Position numbers and translations under genes: made by a program. 64,000 bases of DNA, taken from the NCBI GenBank assembly GCA_030538235.1, contig JAUNUJ010000002.1:62001-126000 (forward strand). The letters are read 5' to 3'. Below are positions 17,356 through 26,611 of the stretch, piece by piece (position 1 is the stretch's first letter; each line of letters starts with the position of its first letter). The notes beneath the pieces are model-generated. The model was not told where the DNA came from. It made no database searches and saw only the letters and a program-made list of their open reading frames with translations. The DNA is from Alcaligenaceae bacterium (GTDB lineage Bacteria > Pseudomonadota > Gammaproteobacteria > Burkholderiales > Burkholderiaceae_B).

Positions 17356-18546
17356 ATGAGTCACGCCGCACAAATTAAGATCCCTGCCACTTATATGCGT
17401 GGAGGCACTAGCAAGGGAGTATTTTTCAAGCTAAGTGATTTGCCGGAAGTGGCTCAAAAGCCGGGTCCTGCGCGAGATGCAATTTTCAAACGCGTTATCG
17501 GCAGCCCTGACCCCTACGCCAAACAAACCGACGGCATGGGAGGCGCAACCTCTTCAACCTCCAAAACCGTGATCGTAAGCAAAAGCTCGCAGCCGGATCA
17601 TGATGTAGACTACCTCTTCGGACAGGTCGCCATTAGCAATGACTTTGTTGACTGGAGTGGCAACTGCGGCAACCTGACCTCAGCAGTCGGTCCGTTTGCG
17701 ATTTATGCTGGTTTAATTGATCCGACTAAAATCCCTGAAAACGGCACTTGCACCATTAAAATCTGGCAAGCCAATATTCAAAAAACCATCGTTGCACATG
17801 TGCCTATCACTAATGGACAGGTGCAAGAAACCGGGGATTTTGAATTAGACGGCGTGACCTTCCCGGCCGCTGAAATCATCATTGAATTTATTGACCCTTC
17901 TGACGATGACGGTGCCGAAGGCGCTTCAATGTTTCCTACCGGCAACTTAGTCGATCAGCTTGAAGTCCCGGGCATTGGTACATTTTCTGCCACGATGATT
18001 AGTGCCGGTATTCCGACCGTTTTCTTAAATGCCGCTGAGTTGGATTACCGCGGCACCGAGTTACAGGGTGACATTAACAGCAGCCCTGAAGCCCTCGAAC
18101 GCTTTGAAACGATTCGTGCTTATGGTGCCAAAGCCATGGGCCTTATCGAAGACATTCAAGAAGCCAAAGATCGTCAACACACCCCGAAAATCGCTTTTGT
18201 GGCGCCTCCACAAGACTACACCACCTCAAGTGGCAAAGCGATTAAGGCTGATGAGATTGATTTACATGTCCGCGCGCTCTCCATGGGTCAATTACACCAT
18301 GCCATGATGGGTACTGCCGCAGTAGCGATTGCTGCTGCCGGTGCAGTTCCCGGCACCTTGGTTAATCAAGCGGCCGGTGGTACTGAGCGTGAGAGTGTGG
18401 TTTTCGGTCACCCGTCCGGCACGTTACGCGTAGGTGCTGAAGCAGTTCAGGAAAATGGCCAATGGCAAGTCAAAAAAGCCATTATGAGTCGTAGCGCCCG
18501 TATCATTATGAGCGGTTGGGTCCACGTACCCGGCGATTGCTTCTAA
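17356..18546 (+). CDS. prpF: PrpF-type isomerase (2-methylaconitate cis-trans isomerase family)
   Basis: A 396-residue member of the PrpF family with a diaminopimelate-epimerase-like fold. In the methylcitrate cycle PrpF isomerises trans- to cis-2-methylaconitate after AcnD; relatives isomerise other aconitate-like acids. Family segments are intact: [14 protein letters not shown] at the start, [21 protein letters not shown] (with the conserved cysteine), and [11 protein letters not shown] near the end. The gene has AGATGAAACATG at its start and follows a strong terminator. No acnD, prpB or prpC lies in the window, so it stands apart from its usual partners. rpe follows closely, so cotranscription with rpe-gph is possible. 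Confidence 0.9.
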   Translation: MSHAAQIKIPATYMRGGTSKGVFFKLSDLPEVAQKPGPARDAIFKRVIGSPDPYAKQTDGMGGATSSTSKTVIVSKSSQPDHDVDYLFGQVAISNDFVDWSGNCGNLTSAVGPFAIYAGLIDPTKIPENGTCTIKIWQANIQKTIVAHVPITNGQVQETGDFELDGVTFPAAEIIIEFIDPSDDDGAEGASMFPTGNLVDQLEVPGIGTFSATMISAGIPTVFLNAAELDYRGTELQGDINSSPEALERFETIRAYGAKAMGLIEDIQEAKDRQHTPKIAFVAPPQDYTTSSGKAIKADEIDLHVRALSMGQLHHAMMGTAAVAIAAAGAVPGTLVNQAAGGTERESVVFGHPSGTLRVGAEAVQENGQWQVKKAIMSRSARIIMSGWVHVPGDCF

Positions 18547-18578
18547 TCCTAAACCAGACCAAGCAAAAGGCATCTACC

Positions 18579-19283
18579 ATGAATAAGCTCCCTGCCATTA
18601 TTGCCCCCAGTATTTTATCGGCCGACTTTGCCCGTCTAGGTGAAGAGGTCAAGCAAGTTATTGCTGACGGTGCAGACTGGATTCACTTTGACGTGATGGA
18701 CAATCACTATGTGCCGAACCTCACCATCGGCCCGTTGGTCTGTGAGGCTATTCGTCCACACACTGAGGCCGTCATTGATGTGCACCTGATGGTGGAGCCG
18801 GTAGATAGCCTTATCCCACTCTTTGCAAAAGCCGGTGCTGATATTATCACCTTTCACCCGGAAGCTTCCAAACACGTGGATCGCACGCTTAATCTGATTC
18901 GTGAGCATGATTGCCTAGCCGGTCTGGTGCTAAATCCTGCCACCAGCCTGAGCGTACTGGACTACGTTATGGACAGGATTGATATGGTCTTACTGATGTC
19001 GGTTAACCCCGGTTTCGGCGGCCAGAAGTTTATCCCATCGACCATGGACAAAGTGGCGGAATTACGTCAACGTATTGACGACTGGGTTGCCAAAGGCGGT
19101 CAACCGATTCGTCTGGAGGTTGATGGCGGCATCAAGGTCGACAATATCGGTGACATTCGTGCGGCAGGTGCTGATACCTTTGTGGCCGGTTCAGCGATTT
19201 TCGGCGCTGCTAACTATCAAACGGTGATCCAAGCGATGCGCGAACAAATTGCCCTTGCTGATGGCAAATTAATTAAAACCTAA
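18579..19283 (+). CDS. rpe: Ribulose-phosphate 3-epimerase
   Basis: Rpe interconverts ribulose-5-phosphate and xylulose-5-phosphate in the pentose phosphate pathway. The 234-residue TIM barrel shows [34 protein letters not shown], the [10 protein letters not shown] loop and EVDGGI, which supply the metal and phosphate sites. The ATG at 18579 is chosen: upstream in-frame codons would overlap prpF and add a non-conserved 21-residue extension. gph follows after 1 base and the trp operon lies downstream, the common rpe-gph-trpE order. Confidence 0.96.
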   Translation: MNKLPAIIAPSILSADFARLGEEVKQVIADGADWIHFDVMDNHYVPNLTIGPLVCEAIRPHTEAVIDVHLMVEPVDSLIPLFAKAGADIITFHPEASKHVDRTLNLIREHDCLAGLVLNPATSLSVLDYVMDRIDMVLLMSVNPGFGGQKFIPSTMDKVAELRQRIDDWVAKGGQPIRLEVDGGIKVDNIGDIRAAGADTFVAGSAIFGAANYQTVIQAMREQIALADGKLIKT

Positions 19284-19284
19284 C

Positions 19285-20016
19285 ATGAACAAGCAGATTA
19301 ATTCCGCTATCACTACCGTTTTATTTGATTTAGATGGCACCTTGGTCGATAGTATGCCCGACTTAGCTTACTGTTCCAATCAAACCTTAAGCGATATGGG
19401 CCGTGCGACGCTGTCACAAGAAACTCTCAGCACCTTTGTCGGTAAAGGGCTGGATCGCCTGATTGTTCGCTTTTTGGCAAACGACATTGATGCCGAGACG
19501 GCGGAGCCGGAGCTATTCCAACAGGCCAAAGAGATCTTCAAAGGCCACTACCATGCCACCAATGGTGATTTTAGTGTGCTCTATCCAAAGGTTATCGACG
19601 CTCTGGATAGACTCAAAGAGATGGGGCTCAAACTGGGTCTAGTGACCAATAAACCCATGGAGTTTACGGTCCCACTGATTGAGAAAAAAGGCATCTTAGC
19701 TTACTTCGATGTATTGGTAGGCGGCGACACTTGTGAGCATAAAAAGCCGCATCCCGAACCGGTTCTCTATGCTATGGCGCATCTGCAAAGCAACCCGGTC
19801 AGCACCGTCTTTGTCGGCGACTCACTTAATGACGCGCTGGCGGCAAAGGCCGCTGCAATCCCCTGTTTAATGCTACCTTATGGCTACAACGAGGGTCAAA
19901 GCATCAGCAAACCCGAACCCGGTGCGCTAGTGGAAGACTTGATGGCGGTAGCGGCATGGATTCAAGCTGAAAATACTAAAACCGCCGCCAGAAGTCATTC
20001 TTGTAGCAAAAGCTGA
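19285..20016 (+). CDS. gph: Phosphoglycolate phosphatase (HAD family)
   Basis: A 243-residue HAD phosphatase that removes 2-phosphoglycolate formed during DNA repair. HAD motif I is F-D-L-D-G-T-L-V-D-S (about 14-23), motif II LVTNK, motif III lysine near KKPHPEP, and motif IV V-F-V-G-D-S-L-N-D-A. The small cap domain and the GKGLDRLI segment match Gph. The gene begins 1 base after rpe, so translation is probably coupled. A Cys/Ser/Lys-rich tail (RSHSCSKS) is not typical of the family. Confidence 0.93.
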   Translation: MNKQINSAITTVLFDLDGTLVDSMPDLAYCSNQTLSDMGRATLSQETLSTFVGKGLDRLIVRFLANDIDAETAEPELFQQAKEIFKGHYHATNGDFSVLYPKVIDALDRLKEMGLKLGLVTNKPMEFTVPLIEKKGILAYFDVLVGGDTCEHKKPHPEPVLYAMAHLQSNPVSTVFVGDSLNDALAAKAAAIPCLMLPYGYNEGQSISKPEPGALVEDLMAVAAWIQAENTKTAARSHSCSKS

Positions 20017-20091
20017 TAATTGTCATACTTTTTTAATAAATCTGTGTTACCATTTTCTATGTTCGTCAAACTCGATTAGAATTTTTTTGTA

Positions 20092-20184
20092 ATGATGCAA
20101 TTTAACCCCATCGCTTATGCCCTAAACAACATCGCCTATTACTGGCGTTGGTGGTTTTTGCGTGCCGGGTTTATGGCGTCTTGA
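20092..20184 (+). CDS. trpL: trp operon leader peptide
   Basis: A 30-codon frame starting ATG-ATG encodes a peptide with the run Y-Y-W-R-W-W (codons 16-21), three tryptophans within four codons. It lies 170 bases upstream of trpE and 80 bases before a terminator-like hairpin, the classic arrangement of ribosome-mediated trp attenuation. It has no strong ribosome site, only an AT-rich upstream stretch. The Trp codons are at 20143-20145, 20149-20151 and 20152-20154. The call is by architecture; leader peptides have little conserved sequence. Confidence 0.85.
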   Translation: MMQFNPIAYALNNIAYYWRWWFLRAGFMAS

Positions 20185-20263
20185 GGCTATATCAAGTAGA
20201 GTTTTTATAGATTATTTAACATACTCTGACACAAAGCCTAAAAATTTAAAGACCAACGTATAG

Positions 20264-20294
20264 AACCCGGTACCTCCAAGTAACCGGGTTTTTT
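20264..20294 (+). terminator. trp operon attenuator hairpin
   Basis: An 8-bp perfect stem (AACCCGGT 20264-20271 with ACCGGGTT 20283-20290) followed by a T run makes a factor-independent terminator before trpE. Its left arm AACCCGG is also complementary to CCGGGTT at 20165-20171, just after the Trp codons, giving a possible antiterminator. Another pairing, CGTTGGT (20146-20152) with ACCAACG (20252-20258), overlaps the Trp codons. Confidence 0.85.
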
Positions 20295-20354
20295 CGTGTT
20301 TAAAATATGCAAACACCCGGTCAAAAGATACCACTTGAAAGAGAGTAAACAACC

Positions 20355-21878
20355 ATGACTGAAATTGAATTTAACGCATTAAAAGCCCAAGGCTACAACC
20401 GCATTCCCCTCTTGCAGGAGACTTATGCGGATTTGGATACAACCTTGGGCATTTATTTAAAACTTGCCCATGCTGATAAAAAACGCGGCAAAATGACTTG
20501 CCTCTTAGAATCCGTCGTGGGCGGTGAGCGTTCAGGTCGTTACTCCTTTATCGGCTTACCTGCACGCACTGTGATCCGTAATATTGGCACTAAAACAGAG
20601 CTCATCACTGACGGCGAAGTCGTTGAGACATACGAAGGCGATCCATTTGAGTTTATTCGCTCCTATATGGAGCGCTTCAATGTCGCCAACCGCCCGGGCA
20701 TTCCGCGCTTTACAGGTGGGTTAGCCGGTTACATCGGCTACGATGCCGTACGCCATATGGAACCAAGCTTAGGCCCGGCGGTCAAGCCATTTCCTCACGG
20801 TCAGGGTGAAGGTACACCGGACATCATGCTGATGCATATTGATGAAGCAGTGATTGTCGATAATGTCATCGGTCGCACCTACCTCTTAGTCTATGCCAAT
20901 CCGGCTGAAGAGGATAGCTACTCAAAGGCTCAAAAACGTCTATTAGAATTGCGTCGCATGTTGCGTCAACCGGTTGAAATCCCTTACAGCTTAGCCAGTT
21001 TGGTCACCGAAGAAGAGCGTCCTTTTGCCAAAGAAGACTTCCTTAACGCCGTCACTAAAGCCAAAGAACATATCGCCGCCGGTGATTTAATGCAAGTCCA
21101 AGTCGGTCAGGTCATTAGTAAACCCTTCCGTGATTCTCCCTTGTCTTTATATCGCTCATTGCGTTCTCTCAACCCTTCCCCGTTTATGTACTACTATAAT
21201 TTCGACGATTTCCACGTGGTGGGTTCATCGCCTGAAATTTTGGTACGCCAAGAGCATGTTTGTAGTGCTGAAGGTGAAGAGCGCACCGAGGTGACTATTC
21301 GTCCTTTAGCAGGCACCCGACCACGTGGTCAGACCCCCGAAGAAGATCAGGCCTTAGCCAAAGAATTACAAAACGACCCTAAGGAAATTGCCGAACACGT
21401 GATGTTAATTGATCTGGCACGCAATGACATTGGTCGGGTTTCCAAAACCGGCACCGTCGAAGTAACCGATCAATTAACCGTAGAAAACTACTCGCATGTG
21501 ATGCATCTAGTTTCCAATGTCAAAGGCGTTTTAAAAGACAATATGGATTGTCTCGATGTATTGCGCGCCACTTTCCCGGCAGGTACCCTAACCGGTGCCC
21601 CTAAAGTGCAAGCCATGAAGTTAATCGATGAGCTGGAGCCGGTACGTCGTGGCATTTACGGTGGCGCTGTGGGCTACTTAAGCTACAACGGCACCATGGA
21701 TATGGCCATTGCGATTCGTACCGGACTAATTAAAAACGGTATGCTCTACGTTCAAGCTGCAGCCGGTGTGGTAGCGGATTCAATCCCTGAAAACGAATGG
21801 TTAGAAACTGAGCACAAAGCTCGAGCCGTATTACGTGCTGCAGAGCAAGTTCAATATGGTTTAGATAAGCCGATTTAA
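20355..21878 (+). CDS. trpE: Anthranilate synthase component I
   Basis: TrpE makes anthranilate from chorismate, using ammonia delivered by TrpG. The 507-residue product carries the N-terminal feedback-binding element L-L-E-S (about 50-53; serine of this element binds tryptophan) and the chorismate-binding core: PFMYYYNF, GSSPEILVR, TIRPLAGTRPRG, EHVMLIDLARNDIGRV and the end motif IRTGLI. Its length is typical. A GAAAGAGAG stretch precedes the ATG. It is the first structural gene after the attenuator, with trpG 25 bases downstream. Confidence 0.97.
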   Translation: MTEIEFNALKAQGYNRIPLLQETYADLDTTLGIYLKLAHADKKRGKMTCLLESVVGGERSGRYSFIGLPARTVIRNIGTKTELITDGEVVETYEGDPFEFIRSYMERFNVANRPGIPRFTGGLAGYIGYDAVRHMEPSLGPAVKPFPHGQGEGTPDIMLMHIDEAVIVDNVIGRTYLLVYANPAEEDSYSKAQKRLLELRRMLRQPVEIPYSLASLVTEEERPFAKEDFLNAVTKAKEHIAAGDLMQVQVGQVISKPFRDSPLSLYRSLRSLNPSPFMYYYNFDDFHVVGSSPEILVRQEHVCSAEGEERTEVTIRPLAGTRPRGQTPEEDQALAKELQNDPKEIAEHVMLIDLARNDIGRVSKTGTVEVTDQLTVENYSHVMHLVSNVKGVLKDNMDCLDVLRATFPAGTLTGAPKVQAMKLIDELEPVRRGIYGGAVGYLSYNGTMDMAIAIRTGLIKNGMLYVQAAAGVVADSIPENEWLETEHKARAVLRAAEQVQYGLDKPI

Positions 21879-21903
21879 TAAAAACAGATAAAGGATAACA
21901 ATC

Positions 21904-22479
21904 ATGGCTAAACTTTTTATGCTCGATAATTACGATTCTTTTACCTATAACCTAGTACAGTATTTCGGTGAATTAGGTGCAGACGTTGTCGTGGCTCGTA
22001 ATGACGAAATAACGATTGAAGAAATCGAAACGCTGGCACCGGATCTGATTTGCGTATCGCCCGGCCCCTGCACCCCGGCCGAAGCTGGGATTTCGGTGGA
22101 GCTGATTAAGCATTTTGCCGGTCAGTTACCAATTCTTGGCGTTTGTTTAGGTCATCAGTCCATTGGTGCGGCCTTTGGTGGTCAAATTATCCGCGCTCAA
22201 CAACTCATGCACGGCAAGACATCCAGCATCACTCATCAGAGCAGCGATGTCTTTACAGACATCCCTTCACCCTACACGGTGACTCGTTATCACTCTCTGG
22301 CGATTGAGCGTGAGACATTACCGGACTGCTTGGAGATTACGGCAGAAACTGATGATGGTGAAATCATGGCGGTGGCACACAAAGAACTACCGATTTTCGG
22401 CGTGCAATTTCACCCTGAATCCGTGCTCAGTGAATATGGTCACGAACTATTAAATAACTTTTTAAAATACGCCGAATAA
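21904..22479 (+). CDS. trpG: Anthranilate synthase component II (glutamine amidotransferase)
   Basis: TrpG hydrolyses glutamine and passes ammonia to TrpE. The 191-residue class I amidotransferase has the start [15 protein letters not shown], the oxyanion segment S-P-G-P-C-T-P, the catalytic cysteine in G-V-C-L-G-H-Q (about residue 80) and the histidine-glutamate pair in F-H-P-E-S (about 170). It is not fused to trpD. An AAAGGATAACA ribosome site precedes the ATG. Confidence 0.97.
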   Translation: MAKLFMLDNYDSFTYNLVQYFGELGADVVVARNDEITIEEIETLAPDLICVSPGPCTPAEAGISVELIKHFAGQLPILGVCLGHQSIGAAFGGQIIRAQQLMHGKTSSITHQSSDVFTDIPSPYTVTRYHSLAIERETLPDCLEITAETDDGEIMAVAHKELPIFGVQFHPESVLSEYGHELLNNFLKYAE

Positions 22480-22550
22480 TAAACTGATACACATGCTGAG
22501 GCGGTCGAGTAGTTTTTAGCTCGGTGCCGACCTCAAGCGGAGTAAACTTA

Positions 22551-23588
22551 ATGAAAATATCATTTCAAGAAGCCCTAACTCGTCTAATCGAACACCGTGA
22601 GATTTTCGAAGACGAAATGATTGGCTTAATGCGCACCCTAATGCAAGGCGAAATGCCTCCTGAAATTGCTGCTGCTTTTTTGATGGGTCTACGAGTCAAA
22701 AAAGAAACCGTCGATGAGATCACGGCCGCTGCAATGGTCATGCGCGAGTTCAGCACCCCGGTCAAACTGGATAACCCTGATGACGCACTTGATATGTGCG
22801 GCACCGGCGGTGACGGCAGCAACACCTTTAATATCTCCACCACGGCCATGTTTGTGGCGGCCGCCGCTGGGGTTCCTGTGGCCAAACACGGTAACCGCAG
22901 CGCCTCTAGCCCTGCCGGCAGTGCCGATGGCCTGGAAGCCTTAGGTGCCTTTGTTGAAACACCACCTGAGCGCGTTGCCGATAGTCTGAGAGAAACCGGT
23001 ATCGGTTTTATGTTTGCGCCTTTTCACCATAGCAGCATGAAAAACGTTGCGCCGGTTCGCAAAATGCTCGGCGTTCGAACGCTATTTAATATCCTCGGCC
23101 CACTCACTAACCCGGCCAAGGCTGGCAATCAGCTAATGGGCGTATTCCACCCTGACTTAGTCGGTATTCAAGTACGCGTATTAAAGCAATTAGGCTCTAA
23201 ACACGTACTAATCGTACATGGTTTGGACGGCATGGATGAGGCCACACTAGGAGCCACCACACTCGTTGGCGAACTGAAGGATGGCAAGGTAAGCGAATAT
23301 GAAATCCACCCTGAAGACTTCGGCATGTCGATGGTATCTAATCGCAGCTATCGCATTAAGAACAAAGAAGAATCCAGAGATATTATGCTGAGCGTCTTAA
23401 AAAATGAAGCCAGTCCGGCACTGGATATTGTGATTCTTAATGCCGGCTTAGCCATTTACGCAGGTAACAAAGCCAATAGCATCAAAGAAGGGATTGAAAT
23501 GGCCAGAGAGCTACTGGCTAGCGGGGCCGCATTTGCTAAAATGCAGCAATTCTGTCAATTCAGTCAGACTTTAAGACCGCAACAGTAA
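22551..23588 (+). CDS. trpD: Anthranilate phosphoribosyltransferase
   Basis: TrpD joins anthranilate to PRPP. The 345-residue protein contains the PRPP-binding loop C-G-T-G-G-D-G (about 83-89), the NIST segment, K-H-G-N-R, and [14 protein letters not shown]. The ATG at 22551 is chosen over an earlier ATG at 22524 because GGAG lies 8 bases upstream and the alignment-like start [12 protein letters not shown] is typical. A 71-base gap follows trpG and contains short GC-rich inverted repeats (GGCGGTCGAG and similar), too weak to call a terminator. Confidence 0.96.
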   Translation: MKISFQEALTRLIEHREIFEDEMIGLMRTLMQGEMPPEIAAAFLMGLRVKKETVDEITAAAMVMREFSTPVKLDNPDDALDMCGTGGDGSNTFNISTTAMFVAAAAGVPVAKHGNRSASSPAGSADGLEALGAFVETPPERVADSLRETGIGFMFAPFHHSSMKNVAPVRKMLGVRTLFNILGPLTNPAKAGNQLMGVFHPDLVGIQVRVLKQLGSKHVLIVHGLDGMDEATLGATTLVGELKDGKVSEYEIHPEDFGMSMVSNRSYRIKNKEESRDIMLSVLKNEASPALDIVILNAGLAIYAGNKANSIKEGIEMARELLASGAAFAKMQQFCQFSQTLRPQQ

Positions 23589-23606
23589 CAATAATATGGA
23601 AGAGAT

Positions 23607-24407
23607 ATGGACGATATTTTATTAAAAATTCTTAATGTGAAGCACGAAGAAGTAGCTGAACTTAAGAAGATTCGCAGTACAAATGATTTATTAAGAGAGG
23701 CCGAAGCCCGTCAAGACACGCGCGGTTTCGCTAATGCGCTAAAAGAGCGTATTGATATCAAAAAAAATGCCGTGATTGCAGAAATCAAAAAAGCCTCGCC
23801 ATCTAAAGGTGTGATCAGAGAAGACTTTGAGCCGAGCGCCTTAGCCATGAGTTATGCCGCCGGCGGTGCTGCTTGTTTATCTGTGCTGACCGATAGTCAG
23901 TTTTTCCAAGGCTCTCACGATTTCTTGCGTCGTGCGCGTGCTGCTTGTTCTTTACCGGTCATCTGCAAAGACTTTATGGTAGATCCCTATCAAATTTATC
24001 GCGCTCGTGCCTTTGGTGCGGATTGCATTTTATTGATTGTGGCCGCATTGGACGATAAAGAATTGCACGATTTCGAGCAAATTGCGACTGAATTAAAAAT
24101 GGACGCTTTGATTGAAGTTCACAATGAACAAGAAATGGAACGCGCCTTGAAGCTAAAATCCCCATTAATCGGTATCAATAATCGTGATCTTCGTAGCTTC
24201 AAGACCGATATTCATAACACGCTACGTTTAAAAGATATGCTGCCAAAAGACGAAAACCGTCTCTTAATCACTGAAAGCGGCATTCTTTCCAAAGACGATG
24301 TGAAGCTGATGAATAATAACGATGTCTATGGTTTTTTAATTGGTGAAGCCTTTATGCGTGAAAACGATCCCGGCCAAGCCTTAGCCACCATGATGGCTCA
24401 AGACTAA
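23607..24407 (+). CDS. trpC: Indole-3-glycerol phosphate synthase
   Basis: TrpC closes the indole ring to make indole-3-glycerol phosphate. The 266-residue TIM barrel shows I-A-E-I-K-K-A-S-P-S-K-G (about 57-68) with the catalytic lysine and phosphate-binding serines, LTDSQFFQGS, CKDFM, ALIEVHNEQE, GINNRDL and ITESGI. It is monofunctional, with no PRAI (TrpF) domain. AAGAGATATG supplies the ribosome site. trpF, trpB and trpA are not in the window. Confidence 0.97.
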   Translation: MDDILLKILNVKHEEVAELKKIRSTNDLLREAEARQDTRGFANALKERIDIKKNAVIAEIKKASPSKGVIREDFEPSALAMSYAAGGAACLSVLTDSQFFQGSHDFLRRARAACSLPVICKDFMVDPYQIYRARAFGADCILLIVAALDDKELHDFEQIATELKMDALIEVHNEQEMERALKLKSPLIGINNRDLRSFKTDIHNTLRLKDMLPKDENRLLITESGILSKDDVKLMNNNDVYGFLIGEAFMRENDPGQALATMMAQD

Positions 24408-24872
24408 GTGAGCGGTGGATTAGTGCAAAGTTCGGATTGTATTCTTTGTCGCGAAGTGGGTGGTCGCCTACTTTGGGAAAACGATTTAGTCCGTATCATC
24501 AACGCCGATGATACGTATTACCCTGCCTTTACCCGAGTCATTTACCAAGCTCACGTCCGTGAGATGAGTGATCTGACGCCTGCCCAACGTCAAGTCCTAA
24601 TGGATTTTGTCTGGTTAGTTGAAGAGGTGCAGCGAGAGGTTCTACAAGCCACAAAAATCAATCTGGCTCAGTTCGGTACGATGGTACCGCATGTGCATTG
24701 GCATATTATTCCTCGCTATAAAAACGATCCGCATTATCCTGATGCTATCTGGGCTGCAGCAAAATACCCACTGGACCATTCCGCTATCCAAGACTATTTA
24801 AGCAATCAAAAAGAATTGCTGCCACAATACGAATCAGCATTGATAAATCGTTTAAAATCAATCAACAATTAA
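24408..24872 (+). CDS. HIT-family nucleotide-binding protein
   Basis: A 154-residue histidine-triad protein, probably a nucleotidyl hydrolase or transferase of unknown substrate. The triad H-V-H-W-H lies near residue 98-102, following the typical GTMVP segment, and a Cys-x2-Cys-like CILCRE near the start may bind zinc. The GTG start immediately follows the trpC stop (TAAGTG), so its translation should be coupled to trpC, and it is effectively the last gene of the trp operon here. It has no known role in tryptophan synthesis. Confidence 0.9.
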   Translation: MSGGLVQSSDCILCREVGGRLLWENDLVRIINADDTYYPAFTRVIYQAHVREMSDLTPAQRQVLMDFVWLVEEVQREVLQATKINLAQFGTMVPHVHWHIIPRYKNDPHYPDAIWAAAKYPLDHSAIQDYLSNQKELLPQYESALINRLKSINN

Positions 24873-24898
24873 AATCTATAAACCGGAGTGTAGACAAA

Positions 24899-25807
24899 AT
24901 GGATTATCCAAAAAAAGTCACCATTGTTGAAGTCGGTCCACGTGATGGCCTGCAAAATGAAAAAGAATTTGTTCCTACTGCGAGTAAAATCGAATTAGTT
25001 AATCGCCTAGTTGACGCCGGCGCCCCTAAAATCGAGGCCGCGTCTTTTGTGTCACCTAAGTGGGTACCACAAATGGCTGATGCTGCTGAAGTGATGCAAG
25101 GCATCGAGCGCAAAGACGGCGTGGTTTATGCCGCCTTAACCCCTAACGTACGCGGTTTAGAGGGTGCTCTGGAAAATGGCGCAGGTGAGGTAGTCATTTT
25201 CGGTGCTGCGAGTGAGGCTTTTTCTCAAAAAAACATCAACTGCTCTATCGCCGAATCCATTGAGCGCTTTGTTGAGGTCGCCCGTTTAGCCAAACAAGCC
25301 GGTGTCTTATTACGCGCCAGCATCAGCACTTCTTTCGGTTGCCCTTATCAAGGTGACGTCGCCATCGATTCAGTGTTGGATGTGGTTAAGCGCATGCAAG
25401 ACTTGGGCTGTGATGAGATTGATATTGCCGACACTATCGGTGTGGGTACGGCAGCGCAAGTTTATGAGGTGATGTCACGAGTGACGGAAATTGTCCCTAA
25501 AGAAAAAATTGCCGGACACTTCCACGATACTTACGGTCAAGCACTCGCCAATATCGTCGCCTCGCTGCAAACCGGTGTCAGTATTTATCACTCATCGGTT
25601 GCCGGTCTAGGCGGTTGTCCTTATGCTAAGGGTGCCACGGGCAACGTCGCCACTGAGGATGTGCTGTATATGCTCCACGGCATGGGCATTGAAACCGGTA
25701 TGGATTTGGATAAAACCGTACAAATCGGTCAGTGGATTTCAGATCAAATCGGCCGCCAAAATGCCAGTCGTGTTGGTCGTGCTTTGATTGCTAAGTGTGC
25801 ACCTTAA
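24899..25807 (+). CDS. mvaB: Hydroxymethylglutaryl-CoA lyase
   Basis: This 302-residue TIM-barrel lyase splits HMG-CoA to acetyl-CoA and acetoacetate, the last step of leucine breakdown. It carries V-G-P-R-D-G-L-Q-N-E (about 12-21) with the catalytic arginine and aspartate, S-F-V-S-P-K-W-V-P-Q, HFHDTYGQALAN with metal-binding histidines, and the signature cysteine loop GLGGCPYAKGATGN. An AACCGGAGTG ribosome site precedes the ATG. Other leucine-degradation genes are not next to it. A terminator follows. Confidence 0.94.
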   Translation: MDYPKKVTIVEVGPRDGLQNEKEFVPTASKIELVNRLVDAGAPKIEAASFVSPKWVPQMADAAEVMQGIERKDGVVYAALTPNVRGLEGALENGAGEVVIFGAASEAFSQKNINCSIAESIERFVEVARLAKQAGVLLRASISTSFGCPYQGDVAIDSVLDVVKRMQDLGCDEIDIADTIGVGTAAQVYEVMSRVTEIVPKEKIAGHFHDTYGQALANIVASLQTGVSIYHSSVAGLGGCPYAKGATGNVATEDVLYMLHGMGIETGMDLDKTVQIGQWISDQIGRQNASRVGRALIAKCAP

Positions 25808-25833
25808 TTTACCTGCCAGCACCGCCTGATGCA

Positions 25834-25873
25834 CTAAGAGCGCCCACCATAGCGCTCTTAGGCTTATTTTATT
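25834..25873 (+). terminator. Terminator after HMG-CoA lyase
   Basis: A perfect 10-bp stem (CTAAGAGCGC / GCGCTCTTAG) with an 8-base loop, followed by a broken T run (GCTTATTTTATTT). It ends the mvaB transcript just before the racemase pseudogene. Confidence 0.8.
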
Positions 25874-25901
25874 TAAAAAGCACAAGAACCAGGGGAAAGC
25901 A

Positions 25902-26611
25902 GTGAAAACAATCGGTTTAATCGCTGGCATGAGCTGGGAGTCAACAGTCCCCCTATTATCGACTGATTAACGAAACTATCAAAGAGCAGCTAGGCGGTTT
26001 GTCTTCGGCAAAAATCATTTATACAGTGTTGATTTTCATGAAATAGAACAACTGCAACATGCCGCCAATTGGTCAGCAGCAGCTGAGTTGCTTGCGAATA
26101 CCGCGCGTGCTTTGGAATTGGTCGGTGCATCTTTTTTGGTTTTATGTATCAACACCATGCACAAAATTGCCCCTCAAATCCAAGACGCCGTTGCTATCGA
26201 TTTGCTCCACCTCGCTGACCCGACAGCGACTGAGTTCAAACAACACCAGCATCGTGTTGTCGGGCTATTGGGAACCCGCTTTACTATGGAACAAGATTTT
26301 TATAAGACCAGATTAATTGAAAATCATGGTTTAGAAGTCCTAATCCCTAAGGCACAAGATATTAACATCATCCATCGCATCATCTATGAGGAACTATGCC
26401 TCAGCATAATCAAAGATGAATCGAGAGCTGAGTACCGTCGGATCATAAATGATTTAACGGCGCAAGGCGCTCAATCAATTATATTAGGCTGTACAGAAAT
26501 CGCACTTCTTGTGTCTGACAATGACTCCCCGGTGCCATTATTTGATACCACTGCTCCCACGCCCGTACCGCTGCATTGCAGGCGCTCAACCAGCTCGCTC
26601 GGGCAAATTAA
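25902..26611 (+). pseudogene. Aspartate/glutamate racemase family gene, three frameshifts
   Basis: The family start is intact from a GTG at 25902 (K-T-I-G-L-I-A-G-M-S-W-E-S-T-V), but the frame then meets a TAA at codon 23. Removing one C from the CCCCC near 25946 restores YYRLINETIKEQLGG; one missing base near 26016-26020 (TTT where TTTT is expected) is needed to reach YSVDFHEIEQLQHAA. The frame then runs on through LCINTMHKIA (catalytic cysteine segment) and LGCTEI (second cysteine). A third missing base near 26553 restores the end RTAALQALNQLARAN. All catalytic segments are present. It overlaps the end of dprA by 26 bases. Either a recent pseudogene or homopolymer sequencing errors. Confidence 0.85.

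Noticed and set aside
20020..20050. trp promoter TTGTCA with TGTTAC
   Set aside because: Spacing of 19 bases and a poor -10; no convincing alternative seen, so not listed as a feature.
22480..22550. GC-rich inverted repeats between trpG and trpD
   Set aside because: Stems are short and lack a T run, so not a terminator; no other function evident.
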